From: JACVRW01 sp963734365
Lineage (GTDB): Bacteria; Actinomycetota; Thermoleophilia; Solirubrobacterales; Thermoleophilaceae
Assembly (NCBI GenBank): GCA_963734365.1
Contig: CAVTGV010000002.1
Coordinates: forward strand, 1-64,000
Reading direction: 5' to 3'
Length of the DNA: 64,000 nucleotides
Positions within the stretch are counted from its first letter, which is position 1; each line of letters starts with the position of its first letter. Both the position numbers and the translations under genes were made by a program. Under the pieces are notes generated by a model. The model had not been told where the DNA came from. It was given only the letters and a program-made list of their open reading frames with translations, and searched no databases. Shown here one piece after another: positions 40,871-48,508 of the stretch.

Positions 40871-41667
40871 TGCCCGGCGTAGCGGTCGTGACGGGGGCGG
40901 GGCGCGGCTTCGGGCGCGAGGTCGCGCGGCGCCTGTCGGGCCGCGGGTACACGGTGGTCTGCACCGACATCGACGCTGAGGCGGCGGCGGTCACCGCGGA
41001 CCAGGTCGGCGGCTCGTCGATGATCCTCGACGTGCGCGATCCCGACGCTCACCGCGAGGTCGCCCGCCGGGCGGCGGAGCGCGGACCGCTCGAGGTGTGG
41101 GTGAACAACGCCGGTCTGCTGCGGACCGTCAAGGCGTGGGAGCACACCGACGATGAGGTGCGCCTCCTGGTCGACGTGAACGTGCTCGGCGTGATGTACG
41201 GGTCCCGCGCCGCGGTGGAGGCCATGAGCAGCGGTGCGGGGCACAACCGCCACATCATCAACATCGCCTCGCTGTCGGCCCTCGCCCCGGTGCCGGGGCT
41301 CGCCGTGTACGCCGCCACCAAGCACGCGGTGGTGGGCTTCACCAGCTCACTTCAGGGAGACCTGAACGTGGCCGGGCTGCCGATCACCGTCCACGCGGTC
41401 TGTCCCGACTCCGCGGACACGCAGATGGTCCACGAGCGGGCGGGCGACGAGGACGCGGCGATGGTGTTCTCGGCGCCGCGCCTGCTGAGCGCCGAGGAGG
41501 TGGCCGATCGCACCGTGGGCCTGCTCGACTCGAAGGAGCTCGTGGCTGTGATCCCGCGCTGGCGCGGCTGGGTGGCGCGCTCGAGCGCCATGGCCGGACG
41601 GCACGCCCTACGGGCCACGAGCGTGATGCGAAAGCAGGGCGACCGCCGGCGGGCGCGGGCGGGGTAG
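40870..41667 (+). CDS. Short-chain dehydrogenase/reductase
   Basis: A 265-residue classical SDR. TGAGRGFGREV is the cofactor loop, NNAG the stabilising motif, and the active site has Ser in NIASLSA and YAATKHA (Tyr-x-x-x-Lys, ~residue 147). The acceptance of NAD or NADP is unclear, although CTDID after strand 2 favours NAD. Coupled to the monooxygenase by TGATG. Expected to interconvert an alcohol and ketone in the same pathway. Confidence 0.9.
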   Translation: MPGVAVVTGAGRGFGREVARRLSGRGYTVVCTDIDAEAAAVTADQVGGSSMILDVRDPDAHREVARRAAERGPLEVWVNNAGLLRTVKAWEHTDDEVRLLVDVNVLGVMYGSRAAVEAMSSGAGHNRHIINIASLSALAPVPGLAVYAATKHAVVGFTSSLQGDLNVAGLPITVHAVCPDSADTQMVHERAGDEDAAMVFSAPRLLSAEEVADRTVGLLDSKELVAVIPRWRGWVARSSAMAGRHALRATSVMRKQGDRRRARAG

Positions 41668-41695
41668 GTTCTTTCCAACGATTCCAGGAGGACAC

Positions 41696-43234
41696 GTGGC
41701 CGAAACGATCAGCCCTTCAGAGCCCGCCCCGGCGGCAACATCCGCGATCGAGGTCGAGGACCCCGCCACCGGAGCCGTGATCGCGCGGGTGCCGGTGGTG
41801 GCGCCCGGCGAGGTCGCCGAGCTGGTGGCCCGCGCCCGCCGGGCGCAGGCCGGCTGGGAGGCGCTCGGCTTCGATGGCCGGGGCGCGGTCCTGCGGCGCT
41901 GTCAGAAATGGATCTCCGACAACACCGAGCGCGTGATCGACACGATCGTGTCCGAGACCGGCAAGACCTACGAGGACGCGCTCACGGCGGAGGTGAGCTA
42001 CGGCGTCGGGGCCTTCGCCTTCTGGGCCAAGCACGCCGAGGAGTACCTGGCCGAGGAGAAGGTCAAGACCTCCTCGCCGTTCGCCAAGGGCCGCAAGCTG
42101 ATCGTGCGCTACGCGCCGGTCGGGGTGGTGGGTGTGATCGGGCCCTGGAACTACCCCCTCACCAACTCCTTCGGGGACTGCATCCCCGCGCTGGCCGCCG
42201 GCAACTCGGTCCTTCTCAAGCCCTCGAGCATCACGCCGCTCACCTCGCTGCTGATGGCGGAGATGCTGCGCGAGTGCGGGCTGCCCGAGGACGTGTTCCA
42301 GGTGGTGCCGGGCTCGCGCGAGACCGTCTCCACGCTGATCGACGAGGTGGACTTCGTGATGTTCACCGGATCCACGGAAACCGGCAAGAAGGTGATGGAG
42401 CGCGCGGCCCGCACGCTCACGCCGGTCGCGCTCGAGCTGGGCGGCAAGGATCCGATGATCGTCTGTGCGGACGCCGACCTCGAGCGGGCGGCCAACGCCG
42501 CGGTGCACTACTCGATGCAGAACGCGGGACAGACCTGCATCTCCACCGAGCGCGTGTACGTGGAGGGACCGATCTACGAGGACTTCGTGCGCCGGGTCAC
42601 CGACAAGGTCAACGCGCTGCGCCAGGGGCGCCCGGCGGGGCCGGGCTCGACCGACGTCGGCGCGGTCACCAGCCCGCCTCAGTCCGACGTGGTCGAGCGT
42701 CACGTGGCCGACGCCGTCGACAAGGGCGCTCGGGTGCTCACCGGCGGCAACCGCCGCGACGACAACGGTCATTACTTCGAGCCCACGGTGCTCGCGGACG
42801 TGGACCACACGATGGAGTGCATGCGCGAGGAGACCTTCGGGCCGACGGTGCCGATCATGAGGGTCGGCGATGCCGACGAGGCCGTGCGCCTGGCCAACGA
42901 CAGTCCCTACGGCCTGCAGGCGTCGGTGTGGACGAAGGACGCGAAGAAGGGTGAGCGCTTGGCGCGCCGCATCGAGGCGGGCGCTGTCACGGTCAACGAC
43001 GCCCAGGTCAACTATGTGGCCATGGAGCTGCCGATGGGGGGCTGGAAGGAGTCCGGGCTGGGGTCACGCCATGGAGCGGACGGCATCCGCAAGTACACGA
43101 AGCGGCAAACGCTGCTGGTCACGAGCTTCGCGCCGCTCAAGCGCGACCTGCACATGATGCCCTACAGCTCACGGCGCACGAAGCTGGTGGGAGGGCTGCT
43201 CAAGCTGGTCTACGGCCGCGGCCGCCAGGACTAG
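41696..43234 (+). CDS. Aldehyde dehydrogenase family protein
   Basis: A 512-residue NAD(P)-dependent aldehyde dehydrogenase. It has GPWNYPL and LLKPSSITPL for cofactor binding, catalytic Glu in ELGGKDPMIV (~residue 247), catalytic Cys in NAGQTCIS (~281), and EETFGPTVPIM. A ~40-residue C-terminal extension after ESGLGSRHG resembles succinate-semialdehyde/long-chain enzymes. Start is GTG 41696, with CAGGAGGA upstream and a TAGGTT box further up, so it may also have its own promoter. It completes the FMO-SDR-ALDH operon. Its stop codon shares CTAG with the convergent ferredoxin stop. Confidence 0.92.
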   Translation: MAETISPSEPAPAATSAIEVEDPATGAVIARVPVVAPGEVAELVARARRAQAGWEALGFDGRGAVLRRCQKWISDNTERVIDTIVSETGKTYEDALTAEVSYGVGAFAFWAKHAEEYLAEEKVKTSSPFAKGRKLIVRYAPVGVVGVIGPWNYPLTNSFGDCIPALAAGNSVLLKPSSITPLTSLLMAEMLRECGLPEDVFQVVPGSRETVSTLIDEVDFVMFTGSTETGKKVMERAARTLTPVALELGGKDPMIVCADADLERAANAAVHYSMQNAGQTCISTERVYVEGPIYEDFVRRVTDKVNALRQGRPAGPGSTDVGAVTSPPQSDVVERHVADAVDKGARVLTGGNRRDDNGHYFEPTVLADVDHTMECMREETFGPTVPIMRVGDADEAVRLANDSPYGLQASVWTKDAKKGERLARRIEAGAVTVNDAQVNYVAMELPMGGWKESGLGSRHGADGIRKYTKRQTLLVTSFAPLKRDLHMMPYSSRRTKLVGGLLKLVYGRGRQD

Positions 43235-43464
43235 GGATACAGGTCGCCGTCCTCGCCGGCCACGAAGATGGCCGACACGGGGCAGTTGCCGGCGGCGGTG
43301 ATCACGTCGTCGACCGATGCGCCGTCGGGGTCCACGACCACGGCCTTGTCCTCCTCGTCGAGCTGAAAGACATCCGGCGCGGTGTCAACGCAGTCGCCCG
43401 AGCCGATGCACAGCGCCCGGTCGACCGTGATCGCGATCCGGTTGCCGGGGGAGAGCTCAGCCAA
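43231..43464 (-). CDS. Ferredoxin with three cluster cysteines
   Basis: A 77-residue ferredoxin of the type that serves cytochrome P450 or similar oxygenases. Cysteines occur at CIGSGDCVDTAP (CX5C, ~19 and 25) and near the C-terminus in GNCPVSAI. The middle Cys of a four-Cys cluster is absent, which points to a [3Fe-4S] cluster. TTG start 43464 follows the upstream stop by one base. No P450 lies in the window, so its partner is elsewhere or it serves a nearby redox enzyme. Confidence 0.85.
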   Translation of the reverse strand: MAELSPGNRIAITVDRALCIGSGDCVDTAPDVFQLDEEDKAVVVDPDGASVDDVITAAGNCPVSAIFVAGEDGDLYP

Positions 43465-43465
43465 G

Positions 43466-43771
43466 TCAGCCCCGCCGGCGCAGCACCAGCACCACGATCG
43501 CGGCGAGCAGCAGCATCAGCGGGACGACTGCGCGGGGGTCGGTGGCACGACTGGCCACGCTCGGGCTCTCACTGGCCGCTCCCGGAGCGGGCATCGCGAA
43601 TTCCTCGGCGGCCAGGATGTCGTGGGGCTCCTGGATTCCGCTGGGGTCGGCGGGGAAGCGGTTGTCGCGTGTGCCGATGCCGAATTCCTCGGCAGCGAGG
43701 ATGTCGTGCGGTTGGTCGATCCCGCTCGGATCGGTCGGGGGAGTGGGCGAGTGGCGGTCGGGTTGACTCAT
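43466..43771 (-). CDS. Small tail-anchored protein with duplicated motif
   Basis: A 101-residue protein. The motif DPSGI-xx-PHDILAAEEF occurs twice (~residues 15-31 and 44-60), separated by a 12-residue spacer. A C-terminal hydrophobic helix (VVPLMLLLAAIVVLVL) followed by RRRG anchors it. AGGGAGG immediately before ATG 43771 is a strong ribosome site. It is coupled to the ferredoxin gene (TGA-C-TTG). The PHDILAAEEF motif seems familiar from other actinobacterial small proteins, but function is unknown. Confidence 0.72.
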   Translation of the reverse strand: MSQPDRHSPTPPTDPSGIDQPHDILAAEEFGIGTRDNRFPADPSGIQEPHDILAAEEFAMPAPGAASESPSVASRATDPRAVVPLMLLLAAIVVLVLRRRG

Positions 43772-43792
43772 CCTCCCTATCGTTCCAGATCC

Positions 43793-44053
43793 ATGCCCGA
43801 CCCCACGCGCACCGAGTTGGAGGCAGCCGCCTTTCGCCGTCTGCTTGAGCATCTGGGCTCTCGGACCGATGTTCAGAACATCGACCTGATGGAGCTCGCC
43901 GGCTTCTGTCGCAATTGCCTGGCCCGCTGGTACCGCGAAGCCGCGGAGGAGCGGGGTATCGGGCTCGAGGACGCGGAGGCCCGGGAGATCGTCTACGGGA
44001 TGCCCTACTCGGAGTGGAAGTCCAGATACCAACAAGAACGCTCACCCGGCTGA
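43793..44053 (+). CDS. DUF1244 family protein
   Basis: An 86-residue member of DUF1244. RRLLEHLGSRTDVQNIDLME, then AGFCRNCLARWYREAAEERG and EAREIVYGMPYSEWK, cover the family almost end to end. The CxxC pair could bind metal. The structure of relatives is a small helical fold with unknown role. TATCGT nine bases before ATG 43793 suggests a leaderless promoter. Its final 40 bases overlap the lipoprotein gene in another frame. Confidence 0.88.
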   Translation: MPDPTRTELEAAAFRRLLEHLGSRTDVQNIDLMELAGFCRNCLARWYREAAEERGIGLEDAEAREIVYGMPYSEWKSRYQQERSPG

Positions 44054-44829
44054 CGCTGGTCGTGCTGTCGGCCGTGGCCCTGGCGGGCTGCGGTGCCACG
44101 GCCTCGCAGCCCGAGGAGCAACGCGCCGCGGCCGCGGCCGGCGCATCGGCCGGCGAGGTGGTGCTCACGCCGGAGACGGCCCGCGCGGGCCGCAAGCGGC
44201 TCGACCACAGCCAGCGGGAGGGGCAGCGCACGGAGGCCCGGGTCGTGGAGCTGCAGGGCGCCGGGTCGTCGAGCTCGGCTACCGCGGCCAGTCCCACCAA
44301 GGACGGCCCGAGTCCCGGCGCACCCACGGACGCCGAGGTGCGGGCCGAGCTCCGCGACGCCCAGAAGGCACTCGCGAACTTCCGCGCCTACCTCAACACC
44401 ACCGCCTTCCTGCGCACGGGCGCGAAGGCGCGGGTGCTGCCCGACGGCACGGCGATCGCGCCGCAGAACGCCCCGGAAGTGGTCAAGCGGGTGATCCTGG
44501 CGGCCAACGAGATCGCCAAGACCCCGTACAAGTGGGGCGGAGGCCACGGCGCGTGGCGCGACAACGGCTACGACTGCTCGGGCTCGGTCTCGTTCGCCCT
44601 GGCCGGCGCCGGCCTCCTGGACAGCCCGATGACCTCGGGCGGCTTCGTCAGCTACGGCGCGCCTGGACCCGGCCGGTGGATCACGATCTACGCCAACAAC
44701 GGCCACATCTTCATGTACGTGGCCGGACTGCGCTTCGACACGAGCGGCCAGGACACCGCCGGCACGCGCTGGCAGGACGGCGACCGTCCGACAGCGGGTT
44801 TCGCGGTGCGGCACATTCCGGGGCTGTAG
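44014..44829 (+). CDS. Lipoprotein with NlpC/P60-like domain
   Basis: A 271-residue cell-wall hydrolase candidate. LTLVVLSAVALAGCG carries a lipobox (LAGC), so it is a membrane-attached lipoprotein. Residues ~30-150 are Ala/Ser/Thr-rich linker and helix. The C-terminal NlpC/P60-like domain has the nucleophile Cys in YDCSGSVSFALAGAG (~residue 189) and the His in NNGHIFMYV (~232). Start GTG 44014 lies inside the DUF1244 gene, overlapping by 40 bases. By family it would cleave peptide stems in peptidoglycan. Confidence 0.83.
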   Translation: MEVQIPTRTLTRLTLVVLSAVALAGCGATASQPEEQRAAAAAGASAGEVVLTPETARAGRKRLDHSQREGQRTEARVVELQGAGSSSSATAASPTKDGPSPGAPTDAEVRAELRDAQKALANFRAYLNTTAFLRTGAKARVLPDGTAIAPQNAPEVVKRVILAANEIAKTPYKWGGGHGAWRDNGYDCSGSVSFALAGAGLLDSPMTSGGFVSYGAPGPGRWITIYANNGHIFMYVAGLRFDTSGQDTAGTRWQDGDRPTAGFAVRHIPGL

Positions 44830-44832
44830 TAG

Positions 44833-44852
44833 CCGGCCGCGCCAGCGGCCGG
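44833..44852. terminator. Convergent hairpin terminator
   Basis: CCGGCCGC-GCCA-GCGGCCGG forms a perfect 8-base stem with a 4-base loop. It lies in the 29-base gap between the stops of the lipoprotein and haemoglobin genes and can act in both directions. Confidence 0.6.
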
Positions 44853-44858
44853 GCGAGC

Positions 44859-45323
44859 TCAGCCCCCGGGCCGGTAGGGCTCCGCCTCGCCCCAGCCCCA
44901 GTGCGGCACCGGAGCCTTCGGGGGCGGCTCGGCGCCGGGCTGCGAGTTGGCCACCGCCAGGCGGGTGCCCCACTCGAGGTAGGCCACGAACGCCGAGCGG
45001 AACTCGGGATCGGCCGGCAGCCCGACGTCGTCGGCGGCGTCGCAGATCAGGCTCACCCAGCGCCGCCGCTGCTCCTCGGTCAGCGCGCGGTCGCGGTGCT
45101 TGGCGAGCATGTGCGGGTAGCCGCCGCGCTCCTCGGTGTAACGCGACGGCCCACCGAAGACCTCCGCCAGCCACATGGCCACGTGCGCGGGATGGTTTTC
45201 GTCCATGCCGCTGAACACCGGTTCGAGCAAGTCGTCCTGGCGGACCTTGTCGTAGAACGCCTGGGTCAGACGCTCGAAGGCCTCGGTCCCGCCGGCCCAC
45301 TCGTACAGAGTCGGGGTTGTCAT
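44859..45323 (-). CDS. Truncated haemoglobin, group II
   Basis: A 154-residue group II truncated globin: YEWAGGTEAFERLTQAFYDK at the start, the proximal His in MLAKHRDRAL (F8 position), and Trp at the G8 position in RRWVSLICDA. Such proteins bind oxygen or NO and protect respiration. A ~25-residue Pro/Gly-rich C-terminal tail is extra. The start overlaps the stop of the HtrA-like gene (45323), preceded by GGAG, so it is the third gene of a protease-protease-globin operon. Confidence 0.9.
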   Translation of the reverse strand: MTTPTLYEWAGGTEAFERLTQAFYDKVRQDDLLEPVFSGMDENHPAHVAMWLAEVFGGPSRYTEERGGYPHMLAKHRDRALTEEQRRRWVSLICDAADDVGLPADPEFRSAFVAYLEWGTRLAVANSQPGAEPPPKAPVPHWGWGEAEPYRPGG

Positions 45324-46303
45324 CAGTGCAGCTCCTCCGGTGTCAGCTCGATCTCCTGCGTGCGTCCCGCTCGCAGCACCAGCATCTTGACCGGCACGCC
45401 GATCAGATCGGCCACCATCAGCCGCTGAAGGTCCTCCACACGGGCGGTGGGCTCACCGTCGACGGCCAGGATGAGGTCCTCCGCGCGCAGGCCCGCCCGG
45501 CCCGCCGGACTGCCGTCGACCACCTCCACGACCTCGATGCACGTGTCGGCGGCCGCCGTGGCCCGGGCAGCGGGCGGCACCGGACGCGGACCGCCGGCGA
45601 TGCCCAGGTATGCGCGGCGCACGCGGCCGTCCGCCATCAGGCTCGAGACCACGCGCTGGGTGGTCTCGTTGATGGGCACGGCCAGGCCGAGGCCCACGCC
45701 CGCCACCGCGGTGTTGACCCCCACCACGCGCCCGCGGCTGTCGGCCAGGGCGCCCCCGGAGTTGCCGGGGTTGAGCGCGGCGTCCGTCTGGATCACGTTG
45801 TCGATCATGCGGTAGGCGCGCCGCGAGCGTGCCGGCAGCGAGCGGCCGAGGCCCGACACCACGCCCGCGGTCACCGAGCCGCCGAGGCCGTTGGGGTTTC
45901 CGATCGCCACCACCAGCTGTCCCACCTTGAGCTGCTCGGCGTCGCCGAGCTCCGCCGCCTCGAGGTCGCCGCTGTCGGTGCGAAGCAGGGCGAGATCGGA
46001 GAGCGGATCGCGGCCGATCACCTCGAAGCGCGCCTCGCGCCCGTCCGCGAAGCTGGCCCTTCCGCGAGCGCTCGACCGGCCCACCACATGGGCGGAGGTG
46101 AGCATGAAGCCATCCGGCGTGAGCACCACCGCGCTGCCGGCGCCGGCGGGAACCTGTCCGCCGCGGGTGCGCCGCATCACGCGCAGGCTCGCCACCGAGG
46201 GCGCCAGCCGTTCCGCGACCGCCACGACGGCACGCGAGTACGCGTCGAGCGCTTCGGTCTCCGCGGGATCGATGGGGGAGGGATGTTCGGCGACGGGACT
46301 CAT
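45323..46303 (-). CDS. HtrA/DegP-like serine protease with PDZ domain, no signal peptide
   Basis: A 326-residue S1C protease with a complete triad: His in LTSAHVVG (~72), Asp in DPLSDLALL (~102), Ser in NPGNSGGALAD (~181). A single PDZ domain spans ~225-320 (SPAGRAGLRAEDLILAVDG). Unlike typical HtrA there is no membrane anchor or signal peptide, so it appears cytoplasmic. It follows a paralogue with overlapping ATGA and precedes the haemoglobin gene. Probable role is protein quality control. Confidence 0.9.
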   Translation of the reverse strand: MSPVAEHPSPIDPAETEALDAYSRAVVAVAERLAPSVASLRVMRRTRGGQVPAGAGSAVVLTPDGFMLTSAHVVGRSSARGRASFADGREARFEVIGRDPLSDLALLRTDSGDLEAAELGDAEQLKVGQLVVAIGNPNGLGGSVTAGVVSGLGRSLPARSRRAYRMIDNVIQTDAALNPGNSGGALADSRGRVVGVNTAVAGVGLGLAVPINETTQRVVSSLMADGRVRRAYLGIAGGPRPVPPAARATAAADTCIEVVEVVDGSPAGRAGLRAEDLILAVDGEPTARVEDLQRLMVADLIGVPVKMLVLRAGRTQEIELTPEELH

Positions 46304-47193
46304 GATCCGAAGCTCGCCGTGATGGTGCGCTCCTCGCTGCCGCGTACCACGGTCAGCTCGAGCTCGCCGCCGGCCGGGGGCAGCGCATCGAGGGCGCTGT
46401 AGAGCGACTCGACCCGGTCGAGCTCCTCACCGCCCGTCGCGACGATCAGGTCGCCGCGCTCGATCCCGGCGCCGTCGGCCGGGCTGTCCTCCTCGACTGC
46501 GCGGACCAGCAGGCCGTCCCGCTCGGGGAGCCCGACCGCGCGGCGCATGCGCCTCGCCACCCGCGGCGGCGCCACCGCAACGCCGAGGCGATGGGCCTCC
46601 GGCGCCTCGCCGCGCGCTACGAGCAGCATGCGCTCCTTCACCGACTTCCCGGTGGGGACGGCGAGGATGAGGCCGCCCTCGAGGCGAATGCTGTTGATTC
46701 CCAGCAGGTTGCCCGACGGGCTGACGAGCGGCCCGCCCGAGGAGCCGCGAGGCAGCGGAGCCGTGTGCTCGATCGCGCCCCGCACCCGGCGGCCGCGTGG
46801 CCCGCGGAAGCTGCGCGGGGGCGACGATACGAACCCCTGGGTGGCGCGCAGGCCGCGGCCGCCCGGATCCGCGAGCGCGACCACGGCCGCGCCGATGCCC
46901 AGCTCGTCGCCGGGCTCCCACGCCACGGGGGGCAGGTCACCGGTGTCGACCGACAGCACGGCGAGCCCCAGGTCGGTGTCCGCGCCCGCGACCGTGGCGG
47001 CGTCGCGCCGGCCGTCACGGAAGACCACCGTGGTCTCGTCCCGGCGGAGGTTCTGGGCCGCGGTGAGCACCTGGCCCGCTCCGATGATCACGCCCGAGCC
47101 GGAACCCCACCCCCGGCCGAGCCCCACCACCGAGGGCCCCACCCGCTCCGCGACCCCGGCGATCGTTTCCTGCAGCGTTTCGACGGCGCTCAT
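46300..47193 (-). CDS. HtrA-like protease paralogue lacking the catalytic histidine
   Basis: A 297-residue S1C/PDZ protein with the same layout as its downstream neighbour. The position of catalytic His (normally T-N-A-H) reads VLTAAQNLRR, so His is replaced by Gln. The Asp (ADTDLGLAVL) and Ser (PRGSSGGPLV) are retained. It should therefore be inactive as a classical serine protease and may instead bind misfolded proteins or regulate the active partner. No signal peptide. Ribosome site GGGAGAGAG before ATG 47193. Divergent from the HxlR regulator, with a dyad operator between. Confidence 0.85.
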   Translation of the reverse strand: MSAVETLQETIAGVAERVGPSVVGLGRGWGSGSGVIIGAGQVLTAAQNLRRDETTVVFRDGRRDAATVAGADTDLGLAVLSVDTGDLPPVAWEPGDELGIGAAVVALADPGGRGLRATQGFVSSPPRSFRGPRGRRVRGAIEHTAPLPRGSSGGPLVSPSGNLLGINSIRLEGGLILAVPTGKSVKERMLLVARGEAPEAHRLGVAVAPPRVARRMRRAVGLPERDGLLVRAVEEDSPADGAGIERGDLIVATGGEELDRVESLYSALDALPPAGGELELTVVRGSEERTITASFGS

Positions 47194-47206
47194 TTCTCTC
47201 TCCCGC

Positions 47207-47233
47207 TAGTGACTTGCAAATTGCTAGCGACTA
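47207..47233. promoter_or_regulatory. Dyad-symmetric operator between HtrA pair and HxlR gene
   Basis: TAGT-N2-CT-N-GCAA-N-TTGC-N-AG-N2-ACTA over 27 bases is an imperfect inverted repeat centred on GCAAATTGC. It sits 14 bases upstream of the protease start and 34 bases before the regulator start. It is the natural site for the HxlR-type protein. Confidence 0.6.
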
Positions 47234-47266
47234 TACAGATCCGCTGACCCTGCGAAACTCGGTCTC

Positions 47267-47687
47267 GTGGCGGACGCCCCGACACCCCTCGCGGCCGCTC
47301 TCGACAGTGTCGGAGATCGCTGGACGCTCCTGATCGTCGAGGCCCTTCTCGACGGGCCGCGGCGCTTCGGCGACCTGCAGCAGGGCCTGGGCGGCATCGC
47401 CGCCGAACGTGCTCAGCCAGCGCCTGCGCCGCCTGGAGGCCGAGGGGCTCGTGGTGGCTCAGCCCTACTCGGAACGCCCGCGCCGCTTCGTCTACGAGCT
47501 GAGTGCGGCGGGTCACGAGCTGGCCGGCGCCCTGCGGATGCTCGCCGACTGGGGCGCCCGCCACCGCGACTCGTCCGAACCGCCGCGCCACGAGGCCTGC
47601 GGGACGTCGCTGGAAGTGCGCTGGTGGTGTCCCACCTGCGAGCGTCCGGTGGTCGAGGACGAGGCCACGGACCTGCACTACGCCTAG
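47267..47687 (+). pseudogene. HxlR-family regulator with frameshift
   Basis: From GTG 47267 the frame gives LAAALDSVGDRWTLLIVEAL and FGDLQQGLGGIA, the start of an HxlR winged helix. At ~47402 a one-base shift moves the remainder to the frame of NVLSQRLRRLEAEGLVVAQP, then RRFVYELSAAG and a Cys-containing tail (RWWCPTCERP). Removing one G in GCCGCCGAAC restores GGIAPNVLSQRL, a classic HxlR string. The gene is either recently broken or a sequencing artefact. It would control the divergent HtrA pair through the dyad at 47207. Confidence 0.75.
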
Positions 47688-47779
47688 CGGACCTTCCCAC
47701 AACGTTTCACCCGAAACTGCGGTTCCAGGCGCCCCTGGAACTCGCATTTCCGGGGAAGCGTTCTGAGAAGGCCCACTAG
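47684..47779. repeat. 96-bp imperfect palindrome
   Basis: The whole segment is an inverted repeat centred at 47731/47732. It begins CTAGCGGACCTTC and ends with the complement of CTAGTGGGCCTTC, with an apex TTCCAGG-CGCC-CCTGGAA. Arms agree at roughly four bases in five. It starts at the stop codon of the HxlR gene. It can form a long hairpin, acting as terminator or REP-like element. Confidence 0.7.
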
Positions 47780-47851
47780 CGGGAAAGCCCTGCTGATACC
47801 CGCCTTGCGCCCCTCGTCGGGCCGGGTGACGACTGCTACCTTCCGCCGTTC

Positions 47852-48334
47852 GTGGACGACCAGACGACACGCCGTCTCGAGACCGGCGGTCGGCCTCCGG
47901 ACGGTCCCAGGCGGCCGCCCGGACGCGAGCCCGATGCGGTCTACCGTCGCCGTCGCGCGGTCGCTCTGGGCGTGTTCGGCGCCGTCTTCCTGCTCCTGAT
48001 CGTGTTGATCGTGACCGCCGGCGGAGACTCCGGCGGCGGCGACGACCCGCCGGCCGATCTCGGGGTGCCCACCACGTCCGCGCCGGCCCGCGACAAGACG
48101 GAGACTGAGCGCGACAAGACCAATACGGAGACCGAAGCGACCGACACCACGGCCACGCCCGTGACACCCACCACTCCGCCGAGCACCGGTGGCACCACGG
48201 GTGGGACGGGAGTGACCCCGGTCACGCCCCCGCCCACTCCGCCGGCCACGGGTGGTGGCGGCGGCGCGCCTCCGGTGAATCCCACGCCGCCGGCTCAAAC
48301 GGGCCAGGGCGGCGGCGCCCAAGCGCCGCCCTAG
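47852..48334 (+). CDS. Single-pass membrane protein with Pro/Thr-rich tail
   Basis: A 160-residue protein: ~35 charged N-terminal residues, a transmembrane helix (VALGVFGAVFLLLIVLIVTA, ~36-55), then a long low-complexity exterior tail of Thr, Pro and Gly. The orientation rule (RRRR before the helix) puts the tail outside. Start GTG 47852 with TACCTT nine bases upstream. It looks like a wall-spanning spacer protein; no domain is recognised. Confidence 0.65.
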   Translation: MDDQTTRRLETGGRPPDGPRRPPGREPDAVYRRRRAVALGVFGAVFLLLIVLIVTAGGDSGGGDDPPADLGVPTTSAPARDKTETERDKTNTETEATDTTATPVTPTTPPSTGGTTGGTGVTPVTPPPTPPATGGGGGAPPVNPTPPAQTGQGGGAQAPP

Positions 48335-48494
48335 TGACCTGAGTCGTCATTTCGTGCGCACCTTCCCGGCGTCTGGACGCGCCTGGCGCCACCCGACGGG
48401 AATCGCCGATGCTCTGCATCGACTCATCCCGTGTGCGTCGCCAGCCTCGCCCAGCCGCTCGGGAAGCTGAAGCCGACCTTCCGACTCAGGTCAC
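48334..48494. repeat. 161-bp palindromic element with 13-bp perfect terminal inverted repeats
   Basis: GTGACCTGAGTCG at 48334 and its complement CGACTCAGGTCAC at 48482-48494 bound a segment whose arms remain similar all the way to the apex GATGC-TCT-GCATC. The apex lies exactly at the midpoint, 48414. It fills the gap between two convergent genes. There is no coding content. It could be a MITE-like or REP-like element, or a large bidirectional terminator. Confidence 0.75.
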
Positions 48495-48508
48495 TCGCCC
48501 TCTGGGCT

